Positions 52,838 through 62,053 of a stretch of DNA of 64,000 bases are shown in pieces. The DNA comes from Haloferax marinum. GTDB taxonomy: Archaea; Halobacteriota; Halobacteria; Halobacteriales; Haloferacaceae. Positions within the stretch are counted from its first letter, which is position 1; each line of letters begins with the position of its first letter. Position numbers and translations under genes: made by a program. The notes beneath the pieces were generated by a model. It saw only the letters and a program-made list of their open reading frames with translations, was not told the DNA's origin and did not search any database. Location: assembly GCF_009674625.1 (NCBI RefSeq), contig NZ_WKJQ01000001.1, forward strand, positions 496,001 through 560,000. The letters are read 5' to 3'.

Positions 52838-52860
52838 CGTGAATATGGTGATTATTCACG
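52838..52860. promoter_or_regulatory. Hairpin CGTGAATA-N7-TATTCACG
   Basis: A perfect 8 + 8 inverted repeat with a seven-base loop, 166-188 bases upstream of the guaB start. It could be an operator for guaB or the end of a short upstream transcript. Confidence 0.5.
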
Positions 52861-53025
52861 AGGGTCTTGCGCCCTGCTAGATAGTAACAGAGACACACAG
52901 TCGGCGATTCACTACACTGCGCATACCTATCCACAACTATGTATATCTCGCCAGTGTGTTTGCGATACATCAACACGCCCGTGCTATCTCGCAACCCTTT
53001 TGTCGTCCCCGGAACCACGCTTGAT

Positions 53026-54522
53026 ATGGCGAACGACGTTCCTGACCGAGAACCTTTCTCTGAGAAGCTTCGGGTACCCGAATCCCTCACGTTCGACGAC
53101 GTACTGCTCCGACCGATGGAGAGTCGTGTCGAACCCGACGACGCAAACGTTTCGACGCGCGTCTCGAAGAATGTCCAACTCAACATCCCGATTCTCTCTG
53201 CGGCGATGGACACCGTCACCGAGAGTGGGATGGCAATCGGGATGGCCCGTGAAGGTGGCCTCGGCGTCCTCCACCGCAACATGGACGCAGAGATGATGGT
53301 CCACGAGATAGAACGCGTCAAGCGTGCCGACGAACTCGTCATCCGGCGCGAAGACGTGGTGACGGCCAAACCAGGCCAGACCATCAGCGACGTCGACGAG
53401 ATGATGGAGCGTGCCGGTGTCTCCGGTGCCCCCGTCGTCGACGACGACGACATCGTCCTCGGAATCATCTCTGGCACCGACATCCGCCCGTACCTCGAAG
53501 TCGGTGAGTCCGACGAGGTCAGCGAAGCGATGACGGACGAGGTCATCACGGCCACGCGCGACGTGAGCGCCCGTGAAGCCCTCGAGCTCATGTACGACCA
53601 CAAGATCGAGCGCGTTCCAATCGTCGACGAGGACAACCACCTCGTCGGTCTCGTGACGATGCAGGGCATCCTCCAGCGTCGTGAACACGAGAACGCCGCC
53701 CGCGACGAAGACGGCCGCCTCGTCTGTGGTGTCGCAGTCGGTCCGTTCGACCGAGACCGTGCCCAGAAGGCCGACGAGGCCGGTGCCGACGTCATCTTCA
53801 TCGACTGCGCCCACGCGCACAACCTCAACGTCATCGACACCGCCCGCGAAATCAAGGAGACCGTCGAAGCCGACGTCGTCGTCGGAAACGTCGGCACGCG
53901 CGAGGCCGCAGAAGAGCTCGTCGACTTCGCAGACGGCATCAAGGTCGGTATCGGTCCCGGCTCCATCTGTACGACTCGCGTCGTCTCCGGGTCCGGTATG
54001 CCGCAGATTTCCGCCGTCGCCGAAGTCGCAGACGTCGCATCCGAATACGACATCCCCGTCATCGCCGACGGTGGCATCCGCTACTCCGGTGACGCCATCA
54101 AGGCCATCGCTGCCGGCGCAGACGCCGTCATGCTCGGGTCGTTCTTCGCAGGTACCGACGAAGCGCCCGGCCGTGTCATCACGATGAACGGCAAGAAGTA
54201 CAAGCAGTACCGCGGCATGGGGTCCGTCGGTGCAATGCGCTCCGGCGGTGCCGACCGCTACCTCAAAGACGACGACGAAGACGAAGAGTACGTTCCCGAA
54301 GGTGTCGAGGCTGCGACGCCGTACAAAGGGTCGCTCGCGTCCGAACTCCACCAACTCGTCGGCGGGATGCAGTCCGGGATGGGCTACGTCGGCGCAGAGA
54401 CGATTCCGGAAGTCAAAGAGCGCGCCAAGTTCGTCCGCGTCTCGTCGGCCGGCCAGACCGAAGGTCACCCCCACGACGTGATGATTACCGACGAAGCGCC
54501 GAACTACAGCCCGAGCGAGTAA
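53026..54522 (+). CDS. guaB: Inosine-5'-monophosphate dehydrogenase
   Basis: This 498-aa protein is a full-length IMPDH: N-terminal barrel strand ([13 protein letters not shown]), a CBS pair (about 100-215), the catalytic Cys in [28 protein letters not shown], and the mobile flap [10 protein letters not shown] with C-terminal [10 protein letters not shown]. It oxidises IMP to XMP, the committed step to GMP. Start [10 protein letters not shown] is used; the upstream frame is not protein-like. A T-run follows the stop. Confidence 0.95.
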   Translation: MANDVPDREPFSEKLRVPESLTFDDVLLRPMESRVEPDDANVSTRVSKNVQLNIPILSAAMDTVTESGMAIGMAREGGLGVLHRNMDAEMMVHEIERVKRADELVIRREDVVTAKPGQTISDVDEMMERAGVSGAPVVDDDDIVLGIISGTDIRPYLEVGESDEVSEAMTDEVITATRDVSAREALELMYDHKIERVPIVDEDNHLVGLVTMQGILQRREHENAARDEDGRLVCGVAVGPFDRDRAQKADEAGADVIFIDCAHAHNLNVIDTAREIKETVEADVVVGNVGTREAAEELVDFADGIKVGIGPGSICTTRVVSGSGMPQISAVAEVADVASEYDIPVIADGGIRYSGDAIKAIAAGADAVMLGSFFAGTDEAPGRVITMNGKKYKQYRGMGSVGAMRSGGADRYLKDDDEDEEYVPEGVEAATPYKGSLASELHQLVGGMQSGMGYVGAETIPEVKERAKFVRVSSAGQTEGHPHDVMITDEAPNYSPSE

Positions 54523-54541
54523 CCTCGGAACGCCCGTTCGC

Positions 54542-54546
54542 TTTTT
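54542..54546 (+). terminator. T-run terminator of guaB
   Basis: Five T residues (TCGCTTTTTCGAC) 20 bases after the guaB stop. Confidence 0.45.
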
Positions 54547-54633
54547 CGACCGTCGAACGCAGTTCTCCACTCACAGACGAATCTCTCACGTTCGTACCCG
54601 TTCGAGAGGGCTTCTACAGACTCGAGAATATAG

Positions 54634-54646
54634 GGATAATTAATAG
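54634..54646 (+). promoter_or_regulatory. TATA region of the TrmB-family gene
   Basis: GGGATAATTAATA lies 28-40 bases before ATG 54674. Confidence 0.45.
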
Positions 54647-54673
54647 GGACGTATGTTGTGAGTCTATTAAGCG

Positions 54674-55747
54674 ATGGATACTGCGGAGCTCCGCACTGCA
54701 CTTCGGAACGCAGGGTTATCTCAATACCAGTCTGAGGCGTATGTAGCCCTCCTCCAGTTGGGTGCTGCGAGTGCAACTGAACTGGCCGACGCGTGTGCCG
54801 TCCCGACAGCACGAATCTACGACGTGCTTCGGGACCTCGAATCGAAAGGCTACATAGAGACGTACGAACAGGACAATCTTCACGCACGGGCGTGCGACCC
54901 GAAATCCGTGATGGAGGCGCTCAAAAGCCGGGCCGCCCAACTCGACGAAGCGGCAGGTGAAATCGAGTCACGGTGGGAGGAACCGGCGGTCGACCGTCAC
55001 ATGTTGAGTATCGTAAAACGGTTCGAGACGGTGTTCAACCGCACGAAAGAACTGATTCGAGACGCGAAGAGTGAGGTCCAACTCTCGGCGACCCCCGAGC
55101 AGTTCGAAGCCCTTCGCCCGTCCCTCATGGAGGCGTACGAGAACGGGGCACTGATAAAAGTCTCACTCCACCCGGAACACGAAGAGGAGATAACGGACGT
55201 CGACGAGGCACAGTTTCGGGGTGCTGCATCAGAGGTTAGACACCGCACGCTTCCGACGCCGTTCGTGGCGATTATCGACCGAACCGGCGCGTGTTTCGCT
55301 CCACACGCCGACTCGGTGAACCAGTACGGCGTCCTCGTCGACGACTACACGCTCACGTACGTCTTCCACTGGTACTTCCAGACCGCACTGTGGGAGGTCT
55401 GGGACGTCGTCTACTCCGCACAAACTACCGAACCACCCATCGCCTACACCGACATTCGGCACTTCGTTCAGGATGTAGAGCCACTTCTCCAGGACGGAAA
55501 ACGCGTCATCACGCACGTCGATGGTGTCGAGACAGACAACCGCGAACCGGTAGAGGTTGTCGGCGAGTTGACAGACATTCACTACACTGCCGTCTCCGCG
55601 CCGAAGGACACGCTGTCGTTTTCCGAACTCGCCGGACAGGTGTGCTTAACAGTCGAATCAGAAGGCGAGACGCTCACTATCGGCGGATGGGGTGCGTTGT
55701 TGGAGGAGATAGAAGCGAACCGAATCACCATCGAGTCGATTTCGTAA
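54674..55747 (+). CDS. TrmB family transcriptional regulator
   Basis: This 357-aa protein has an N-terminal winged helix of the TrmB type (LSQYQSEAYVALLQLGAASA, TARIYDVLRDLESKGYIE), a coiled segment (about 78-100), then a phospholipase D-like sensor domain (about 105-255) and a beta-rich C-terminal part. Length and layout match the sugar-sensing TrmB of haloarchaea, which switches between glycolysis and gluconeogenesis. Whether this copy is that ortholog cannot be told from sequence alone. Confidence 0.85.
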   Translation: MDTAELRTALRNAGLSQYQSEAYVALLQLGAASATELADACAVPTARIYDVLRDLESKGYIETYEQDNLHARACDPKSVMEALKSRAAQLDEAAGEIESRWEEPAVDRHMLSIVKRFETVFNRTKELIRDAKSEVQLSATPEQFEALRPSLMEAYENGALIKVSLHPEHEEEITDVDEAQFRGAASEVRHRTLPTPFVAIIDRTGACFAPHADSVNQYGVLVDDYTLTYVFHWYFQTALWEVWDVVYSAQTTEPPIAYTDIRHFVQDVEPLLQDGKRVITHVDGVETDNREPVEVVGELTDIHYTAVSAPKDTLSFSELAGQVCLTVESEGETLTIGGWGALLEEIEANRITIESIS

Positions 55748-55764
55748 GTAATCACCGGACCAAA

Positions 55765-55786
55765 ACATTCCGCTTTGCCGGAATGT
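55765..55786. terminator. Hairpin ACATTCCG-N6-CGGAATGT after the TrmB-family gene
   Basis: A perfect 8 + 8 inverted repeat 18 bases after the stop, in the right place for an mRNA-end structure. It could also be an operator for the downstream response regulator. Confidence 0.5.
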
Positions 55787-55913
55787 ATAACAACACCGCC
55801 TTCTCATATCTGATGTAAGGCGGGAGCCGGGCACACTCAACAAGAGGTATTTTGATATACCACCACACGACATTCAGTTTCGTGAGTGTTCCCGGAACAC
55901 CACCACACTACCA

Positions 55914-56504
55914 ATGAGTGCAGAACAGCCCCTAGTTCTCATCGTCGAAGATGAGCCCGACCTCGCCGATCTGTACGCAACCTGGCTTAGGGATGACTAT
56001 CGCGTTCGTGTCGCCTACGGCGGCCGAGAGGCACTCGACGAGCTCGACGACGAGGTTGACGTTGTTCTCCTCGACCGTCGGATGCCCGACCTCTCGGGCG
56101 ACGAGGCGCTCACCGAGATTCGAAACCGCGGCTTCGACTGCCGTGTTGCGATGGTGACTGCTGTCGAACCGGACTTCGACATCATCGCCATGGGCTTCGA
56201 CGATTATCTCGTCAAGCCCGTTTCTCGCGAAGCGCTGACCGATACAGTCTCTAATCTCATCTTGCGAAACGCCTACGACGTGGGAATTCAAGACCTGTTC
56301 TCGCTCGCCTCGAAGAAGGCGCTCCTCGAGTCCGAAAAAGACGAAGCGACACTCGAAGACAACGAGGAGTACCAGGCGCTCACCGAGAAGCTTTCCGAAC
56401 TGCGAGGTGAACTCGACGACACACTGGGTCAACTCGACGAGAGTAAGGGGCTCTCTGCAGTCTACCGCGACATCGGTGACACCACCGAAGCCGACGAATC
56501 CTGA
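55914..56504 (+). CDS. HalX-domain response regulator
   Basis: This 196-aa protein has a receiver domain (1-120): IVEDEPDLADLY supplies the acidic pair, the phospho-acceptor Asp is in VVLLDRRMPDLSG, and the switch Lys in DYLVKPV. The second part (about 125-190) is a HalX helical domain with NLILRNAYDVGIQDLF and a coiled EKLSELRGELDD. HalX regulators act in haloarchaeal two-component systems. No kinase gene is adjacent. Confidence 0.88.
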   Translation: MSAEQPLVLIVEDEPDLADLYATWLRDDYRVRVAYGGREALDELDDEVDVVLLDRRMPDLSGDEALTEIRNRGFDCRVAMVTAVEPDFDIIAMGFDDYLVKPVSREALTDTVSNLILRNAYDVGIQDLFSLASKKALLESEKDEATLEDNEEYQALTEKLSELRGELDDTLGQLDESKGLSAVYRDIGDTTEADES

Positions 56505-56648
56505 CCAAGCTGTTTTCGCTCCGGGAACGCTGTTTTCGCGTCTACTAGCTGAATTCTCTCTCGAGGAGCCTCTATACAGTACAGTTCGAATTTCTTACAG
56601 CTGCATCTCTGTTAATTAAGTTTATTTCATGACAGAGTTACACGAAAA

Positions 56649-56656
56649 TTTATATC
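56649..56656 (+). promoter_or_regulatory. TATA element of the 46-aa peptide gene
   Basis: TTTATATC lies 29-36 bases before ATG 56685, in a long AT-rich stretch. Confidence 0.55.
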
Positions 56657-56684
56657 TTGCAGTCGCTCCTCGAACCAAGTGCAC

Positions 56685-56825
56685 ATGTCCGAAGAATCCA
56701 ACGCGATGGTTTCGTACCTTCGTCAGAACCCCCGTATGATGGGCGTCCTGTTCACCCTCACTCTCCTGCTCTCGCAAGCAGGAAGTGTCGCTGCCGGAAA
56801 TTCGACCTACATCTACGGTCCGTAA
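56685..56825 (+). CDS. 46-aa hydrophobic small protein (DUF7503-like)
   Basis: A 46-codon frame with a good promoter: a charged start (SEESNAMVSYLRQNPRMMG), one hydrophobic helix (GVLFTLTLLLSQAGSVAAG) and a short polar end (NSTYIYGP). It resembles either a membrane-spanning peptide or a signal peptide with a possible AxA-type cleavage after SVAA. It matches the pattern of a haloarchaeal small-protein family believed to be DUF7503. Its stop codon (56823-56825) directly abuts the stop of the convergent CHAT protease gene, with no base between them. Confidence 0.75.
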   Translation: MSEESNAMVSYLRQNPRMMGVLFTLTLLLSQAGSVAAGNSTYIYGP

Positions 56826-58928
56826 TCACGAGAGAAATTCGTCGTTCCAGTAGACTGTATCGTCGTAGACGACCGGAATCTGTTCTAACAAGAGGAAATC
56901 CTTGAGTTCTGCCTCAGAGAAGCCAGTCTCCGTGACCTGCTGAGAGCCGAGATGATATTTTTGTTGACCGGGGAATGCAGGGCTGACCAACGAGCCAGGT
57001 CCACAGCGGGACGTCGGATACGTCCTGTAGGTCAGGTCGTACGTATCAGAATCGACCCGGTCTACTTTGCAGAGTATCGCGAAGCCACTTTCGGCCTGTA
57101 CGACCGAGAGGCTCCCATCCCCGACGACGGCGTATTCGTGGCCAACGTCGCTATACTCTCGGACGAGGTGCAGCGACGTCTGCAGGGGGAACCCGCGATT
57201 GAGGTAGCGTGCAATCGTTCTTCCAGCGCTCACAGCCTTACTGTTGATGACCTCACTGAGCGTGACGATGCCGCTGATGCCACCGGCTTCGACGAGTGCG
57301 AGACCCTGGTCGTACGATTGGCACGCGTTGAGGAAGAACGCACCAGTGCCGACGTGGTCGAGCGTCTCTGCGTCGACTTTTCCATCACGACACTGGAATC
57401 CTTCGTCGTCGATGTGGCCGATGTAGTGGAGGAAGTCGGTCGGTTCCGCGAGTATCTCGCGGAGTTCCGCTCGACTGAGGTTGTAGTGTGCATCCACCTC
57501 GAACGAGAGTCCGTTCCGTGACCCGTAGACGTCGTCGACGATGTCGCTCTCTTCGAGCATCCGTGGGTCGTTACAGACGACGGTGATGGCGATGTCGCCC
57601 GTCGTTGGTTCGCGCTTGAGTCGGTTGCGGTAGGCAGTGGGCGTCGTCTTACTCGCGCCGACCGGCGTGCCGTCACTAATCCACGCATGCTCGACCGAAT
57701 CCGTCGACCGTGGCCGGACGTACGTCTCGTTCGGTGACGTCGCGCCCGCACTCCGGACGATGTCGTCCCGGAGGAAGTTGTCGACGACGCTGGCCTGTAC
57801 TTCCGAATGTGGTATCTCGGTCCCCGACGGCGTCCGCACGACGGCGAGGTCGTTCGTCACGAACGGCAGGAGTTCGATGTTATCCGACTGTGGTGCGACG
57901 TGCGTCGTCAACTTCCACTCGGGGATGATGTCGGCGATATGCTCGTACGGCACGTCGAAGTACGCGTCCAGTTGCTCGCTGAGGGTGGCGTCGTACAGCG
58001 CCGGGGCGTCGATGCTGGTCCGTGACTCGACAGTCTGTCGCTCGTGAAGGTCGACATCGTAGATGCCCTCGGTTCGAACGACGCAATCGAGGAAGAAGGT
58101 TCGCTTGAGGGCGCGAGCGACGCTCTCTTCGAACCCGTGTGGGCCGTCGAACTCGTGGACGAACCCACCTTCGGTGACGAGTCTCGGAGACTCTGCAGGG
58201 ACGAGCGTCGCACCGAGATAGTACGCCAGCGGTGTCGCCACGAAGATGTGGCGGAGCGTCGGCGGGAGTTCGATACGGACACCCGTATCGGGGACGTTGA
58301 GGCCCTCCGGAATGTGGAGTTCGTCGCCGAGTTCGAGGAGCGGGGGGTGACCGCGGAGTGTCGGATACGACCGCTCGACACTCGTCGTCTTGAGTGCCGA
58401 ACTGAACACGGAGACGGCACGCATCACGTCGAGTGGGTCTTCAGTCGTGGTCACTGTCGTCGCAGGACTCTCGTGAGACGACCGTGCACCGACGAACACC
58501 GTCTGCGTCTCGTCGAACGAGAGGACGGTTTGGAGCGGCTGTGCATCGACTTCGAATGGTCCCTCGACTTCGAGATACGTTTTAACCGGTCCAAACAGCT
58601 CTATACTGTACGTTCCCGTGTCGAATCGCTCTGCACCCTGCTGGGCAATTTGCGCGAGCATCGAGCCAGTTTCGTCCCGGACGCCGACGAACGTGTTCGC
58701 AGCAACTCCGATTTCGTCGGTCACGATTCGAACCGCGGCGTCGGTCGGGAACGCAAAACGTTGGTCGTGCGCCGGTCCGGGTTCGACCGGCGACGGGGTC
58801 TGCAAGAGAAACTGGTGACGTTCGACGTTGTCACGGACGACCAAGCCAGTTCCATCTGACGGGAGTGAAAACCCGACTTCGAGTGTAGAGGACTCGGGAG
58901 ACGGTGCGCTCTGCCCGGACTGATCCAT
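56826..58928 (-). CDS. CHAT domain (caspase-like) protease
   Basis: This 700-aa protein has a C-terminal CHAT caspase-like domain (about 440-690). The catalytic dyad is visible as H505 in FLHYIGHIDDEG and C536 in AFFLNACQSYDQG, followed by GISGIVTLSEVINSKAV. The N-terminal 430 residues form a haloarchaeal-specific part with beta-rich segments and no TPR repeats. CHAT proteases in bacteria activate gasdermins or other effectors in abortive defence. Neighbours are a RecA-like protein (upstream) and a 46-aa hydrophobic peptide gene ending at its stop. Confidence 0.85.
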   Translation of the reverse strand: MDQSGQSAPSPESSTLEVGFSLPSDGTGLVVRDNVERHQFLLQTPSPVEPGPAHDQRFAFPTDAAVRIVTDEIGVAANTFVGVRDETGSMLAQIAQQGAERFDTGTYSIELFGPVKTYLEVEGPFEVDAQPLQTVLSFDETQTVFVGARSSHESPATTVTTTEDPLDVMRAVSVFSSALKTTSVERSYPTLRGHPPLLELGDELHIPEGLNVPDTGVRIELPPTLRHIFVATPLAYYLGATLVPAESPRLVTEGGFVHEFDGPHGFEESVARALKRTFFLDCVVRTEGIYDVDLHERQTVESRTSIDAPALYDATLSEQLDAYFDVPYEHIADIIPEWKLTTHVAPQSDNIELLPFVTNDLAVVRTPSGTEIPHSEVQASVVDNFLRDDIVRSAGATSPNETYVRPRSTDSVEHAWISDGTPVGASKTTPTAYRNRLKREPTTGDIAITVVCNDPRMLEESDIVDDVYGSRNGLSFEVDAHYNLSRAELREILAEPTDFLHYIGHIDDEGFQCRDGKVDAETLDHVGTGAFFLNACQSYDQGLALVEAGGISGIVTLSEVINSKAVSAGRTIARYLNRGFPLQTSLHLVREYSDVGHEYAVVGDGSLSVVQAESGFAILCKVDRVDSDTYDLTYRTYPTSRCGPGSLVSPAFPGQQKYHLGSQQVTETGFSEAELKDFLLLEQIPVVYDDTVYWNDEFLS

Positions 58929-58979
58929 TGTGTGTACGTGACACGATTAGAGGTAAAAAACGTATTGGTCAACTGAAAT

Positions 58980-59687
58980 TCAGTCTTCCAAGGGGAACCA
59001 ACCGGACGAGACGTCGATGTCTCGGAGGTGCCAGCGCTGTCGGGCACTGGGTCCATCGACGTCTAACTCGACGATGGCATCGAACAACGGGGTGAGCATC
59101 CTGTTTATCTCGTCGTCTCTGTCACCGGGCGACCAGACGTGAATCATCCCTTTCTGTGCACGGACGTGGGAAGTCATCACGTGCAGGAAGCGGAACACTT
59201 CCTCTGTCTCGTAGTTCTCGAGGAGCGCTGGGAGCGTATCGAACGCCACGCGAAGTTCGGCAGGAGAAAGGCCGTCGGCCAGCCTGTCGTACTCGTCGAT
59301 ATCTTCTGCAATCTCGGCACCGAGTCGCCCGACCCCCCCGTTGACGCGGCGTTCGTACGCCGACTGTATCGGGGCCCCTCCGGACGCCACAGCGGCCGCA
59401 CTTCGTTCGAGCGTCGTATACCGAATCACGCGCGTCCACTCTGGGGAGCGATTAATCGAGGGGTGGAGTCGAGTGTCGACGGAAGCAGATTCGTTCAGCA
59501 CGGCGAGTCGTCGACGTGGCTCTGCCGGGGCACCGAGCATCTGTTTCGACGCTCGAGAGTAGAGCTCTCTCGGAACCGAACCGACGACGAGGAGTGCACT
59601 TCCGCGTCGCTTGAGGTCGTCCAGCCGAAGCTGGAACGAGGACGTATTCTCAGCGGCGGAGGTGTCCGTATCTCCTCTCGAAACCAT
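58980..59687 (-). CDS. DUF7504-like protein with degenerate RecA/KaiC-type fold
   Basis: This 235-aa protein begins LRLDDLKRRGSALLVVGSVP, resembling the first strand and P-loop region of KaiC/RecA-type proteins, but the loop lacks the GxxxxGK[ST] motif, so ATP binding is doubtful. Later LHVMTSHVRAQKGMIHVWSP and MLTPLFDAIVELDVDG, with SARQRWHLRDID, match the end of such a fold. It belongs to a haloarchaeal family believed to be DUF7504. It lies 51 bases upstream of the CHAT gene on the same strand. Confidence 0.72.
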   Translation of the reverse strand: MVSRGDTDTSAAENTSSFQLRLDDLKRRGSALLVVGSVPRELYSRASKQMLGAPAEPRRRLAVLNESASVDTRLHPSINRSPEWTRVIRYTTLERSAAAVASGGAPIQSAYERRVNGGVGRLGAEIAEDIDEYDRLADGLSPAELRVAFDTLPALLENYETEEVFRFLHVMTSHVRAQKGMIHVWSPGDRDDEINRMLTPLFDAIVELDVDGPSARQRWHLRDIDVSSGWFPLED

Positions 59688-59710
59688 TCGTCTCCATGGA
59701 CGAAACCATA

Positions 59711-59719
59711 TTTAATAAT
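59711..59719 (-). promoter_or_regulatory. TATA element of the DUF7504-like / CHAT unit
   Basis: ATTATTAAA on the minus strand, 24-32 bases before ATG 59687. Confidence 0.55.
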
Positions 59720-59823
59720 ACTTTGCGTGTTGGGTGTGTATAATATGTCACAGTTTGTCATGGTTTTCTCTGTTCGAGGCGGAAACGCCCTCTCGGTGGT
59801 GAATTCGTCCGTTTGAGTGCTCA

Positions 59824-60246
59824 CTACTCGGCATGAATCGTCAGTACCGGCACCGACGCGGTGCGCACGACGCGCTCTGTGACACTCCCGAGGAGAACGC
59901 GCTCGACGCCGGTCCGACCATGCGTCGCCATCACGATGACGTCGATGTCGTTGTCGGTAGCGTAGTCGACAATTGCTTCGTACGGGACACCCCGAATCAC
60001 GTCTCCGACTGCCTCGACACCGCGTTCTTCGGCGCGGGCGACGATATCGCCGACGTGGCGGTTGCCTTCCTCTTCGAGCGTTTCGAGTATCGTCCCGCCC
60101 ATGACGCTGACGCTGTCACGCGTGTCGTCTGCGACGAACAGCACGTGCACCGTCGAGTCGTACCGTTCTGCGAGGCCGAACGCGTGCGAAAGCGCCTGTT
60201 CACCTGCCGAACTGCCATCGACTGGAAGCAGAATATCGCCGTACAT
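59824..60246 (-). CDS. Universal stress protein
   Basis: This 140-aa protein is a complete UspA domain: DILLPVDGSSAGEQAL at the start, VHVLFVADDT, and the ATP-binding loop MATHGRTGVERVLLGSVTER, which keeps the G-x2-G-x9-G-S/T pattern, then VPVLTIHAE. It should bind ATP. It is transcribed alone. Confidence 0.92.
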   Translation of the reverse strand: MYGDILLPVDGSSAGEQALSHAFGLAERYDSTVHVLFVADDTRDSVSVMGGTILETLEEEGNRHVGDIVARAEERGVEAVGDVIRGVPYEAIVDYATDNDIDVIVMATHGRTGVERVLLGSVTERVVRTASVPVLTIHAE

Positions 60247-60287
60247 ACTGAGATATTCGTGCCCGTCGAGTGTGAATACTTCGCACA

Positions 60288-60406
60288 GTGAAAGACAGGA
60301 GTGTCGGACAGTACCAGCAGTGAAAGATAGAAGTGACGGACAGTATCAGCAGTGAAAGACAGGAATGACGGGGATATCAGCAGAGAATGACAGGAGTGAC
60401 GGACGG
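60288..60406. repeat. 32-bp tandem repeat, about 3.8 copies
   Basis: The unit GTGAAAGACAGGAGTGACGG, followed by ACAGTATCAGCA, repeats with a period of 32, 32 and 31 bases and several mismatches, ending in a shortened copy. It fills the spacer between the USP start and the aminotransferase stop. There are no unique spacers, so it is not a CRISPR. Confidence 0.85.
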
Positions 60407-60419
60407 AATCGGGTGTCGA

Positions 60420-61571
60420 TTACCCGTTTACGTACGCTTCGATTCGGTCCATCGCTTCGCGGAGTTCTCGCATACTCGTCGCGTACGAGACACGGAGGTG
60501 ACCCTCGCCACCCTCTCCGAAGACGCTCCCCGGCACCAGTGCGACGTTCTGTGCTTCCAGCAGGCCTTCGGCGAACGCCTCGTCGTCGCCGTCTGGAACC
60601 TCGGGGAAGACGTAGAACGCACCTTTCGCCTCGAAGCAGTCCATCCCCATCTCTCTGAATCGAGAGATGACGAACCGTCGTCGCCGGTCGTACTCACGAC
60701 GCATCTCTTCGACTTCGTCGTCACACGACCGCAACGCTTCGATCGCCGCGTACTGTGCCGTCGTCGGGGCGGAGAGCATCCCGTACTGGTGAATCTTGTT
60801 CATCGCGTCGATAGCCTCCGGTGGCCCCATCGCGTAGCCAAGACGCAGTCCAGTCATGGCGTACGCCTTCGAAAACCCGTTGAACACGACGGTTCGCTCG
60901 CGCATTCCCGGATGCGTCACGATAGACGCGTGTGAATCTTCGTACCGAAGGTCGGCGTATATCTCGTCTGAGAAGACGACGAGGTCGTGTTCCTCGACGA
61001 ACTCCGCGACGGCAGCGAGTTCGTCTTCGGTCATCACCGCACCCGTCGGGTTGTTCGGATAACAGAGTACGAGGACGTCCGCCTCGTCGGCACCGGCCGC
61101 TTCCAGCGCTTCGGGCGTGAGTTTGAACTCGTCTTCGGCGGACGTCGGAACCGGAAGTGGGTCTCCACCGGCGAAGAGAGCCCCCGGCGTGTACGAGATG
61201 TACGACGGTTGTGGAATCGCAACGACGTCGCCATCTTCGACGAACGCGCGGAACGCGAGGTCGACGGCCTCACTGGCACCCGTCGTGACGAGAATCTCGC
61301 TGTCGGGGTCGTACTCCTGGCCGTAGCGTGTGACGCGCTCGGAGATGGCCTCGCGGAGTTCGCGCATCCCACGGTTCGACGTGTACGAGGTCTTTCCGCG
61401 TTCGAGCGAGTCGATAGCAGCGGTCCGGGCCGCCCACGGCGCAGAGAAGTCGGGTTCGCCGACGCCGAGTGAGATGACGTCGTCCATCTCTTCGGCGAGT
61501 TCGAAGAAGCGCCGAATACCGGATGGTGGAACCTGTTCGACGCGGTCGGCGACGTGGTCTCCGATGGTCAT
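60420..61571 (-). CDS. Class I/II pyridoxal-phosphate aminotransferase
   Basis: This 383-aa fold type I aminotransferase has SLGVGEPDFSAPW, YTSNRGMRELREAI, CYPNNPTGAVM, VVFSDEIYADLRYED, and the PLP-lysine in VVFNGFSKAYAMTGLRLG. It is most like aspartate/aromatic or alanine aminotransferases. Its ATG overlaps the stop of an Lrp-type regulator gene by four bases, so the regulator probably controls it. Confidence 0.9.
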   Translation of the reverse strand: MTIGDHVADRVEQVPPSGIRRFFELAEEMDDVISLGVGEPDFSAPWAARTAAIDSLERGKTSYTSNRGMRELREAISERVTRYGQEYDPDSEILVTTGASEAVDLAFRAFVEDGDVVAIPQPSYISYTPGALFAGGDPLPVPTSAEDEFKLTPEALEAAGADEADVLVLCYPNNPTGAVMTEDELAAVAEFVEEHDLVVFSDEIYADLRYEDSHASIVTHPGMRERTVVFNGFSKAYAMTGLRLGYAMGPPEAIDAMNKIHQYGMLSAPTTAQYAAIEALRSCDDEVEEMRREYDRRRRFVISRFREMGMDCFEAKGAFYVFPEVPDGDDEAFAEGLLEAQNVALVPGSVFGEGGEGHLRVSYATSMRELREAMDRIEAYVNG

Positions 61572-62053
61572 GGCGACACAGAGAGACGGTCGTCGTCGTC
61601 ACCGTCACCGAGTTCGATACCCTCCTCCTTGTACGAGTCCATCACGAAGTGGGTGACTGTCTTCGTGACTTCGGGGAGTGGGGCGATACGCTCGGAGATG
61701 AACTTCGAGATTCCCTGCATCGAGTCGCCTTCGACTTCGATGAAAAAGTCGTAATCTCCGGAGACGAGTCGAAGGGTTCCGACCTCCGGAAACCGCGCGA
61801 TGCGGCGGGCAATCTGGTCGTATCCGGTATCACGGTCGAGTTCGACGTCGACTTCGACCTGTGCGCGGACGACTTCCTCGTCGACTTTGTTCCAGTCGAC
61901 GACCGCTTGATAGCCGCGGACGACCCCGTCGTCTTCCAGTTCTTCGAGCGCTGCTGCCACTGCATCGGCATCTGCGCCCAGTTGTCGGGCCATGTCGTCT
62001 ACACTCTCTCGAGCGTCGCGACGCAGCAAGTCGAGCAGTGACTGCTTGTCCAT
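61568..62053 (-). CDS. Lrp/AsnC family transcriptional regulator
   Basis: This 161-aa protein has an N-terminal winged helix (LLDLLRRDARESVDDMARQL, ADAVAAALEELEDDG) and a RAM domain ending VTHFVMDSYKEEGIEL. It is the third Lrp-type regulator in the window. The 4-base overlap with the aminotransferase gene suggests it senses the amino acid made or used by that enzyme. Confidence 0.88.
   Translation of the reverse strand: MDKQSLLDLLRRDARESVDDMARQLGADADAVAAALEELEDDGVVRGYQAVVDWNKVDEEVVRAQVEVDVELDRDTGYDQIARRIARFPEVGTLRLVSGDYDFFIEVEGDSMQGISKFISERIAPLPEVTKTVTHFVMDSYKEEGIELGDGDDDDRLSVSP

Larger units (their letters stand above)
52491..53025. other. 535-base spacer before guaB
   Basis: This is the longest gap in the window without a sure gene. 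It holds a possible promoter plus 27-codon frame (52718-52829), a hairpin (52838-52860), and the guaB promoter region. The first 200 bases show nothing clear. Confidence 0.5.

Noticed and set aside
52984..54570. 528-codon open frame antisense to guaB
   Set aside because: Composition artefact opposite a certain IMPDH gene.
59745..59816. 23-codon frame after a TATA-like GTGTATAAT
   Set aside because: The TATA sits only a few bases from the ATG and the sequence shows no protein character.
60288..60406. CRISPR array
   Set aside because: The units are contiguous tandem copies with no unique spacers, and no cas genes lie nearby.
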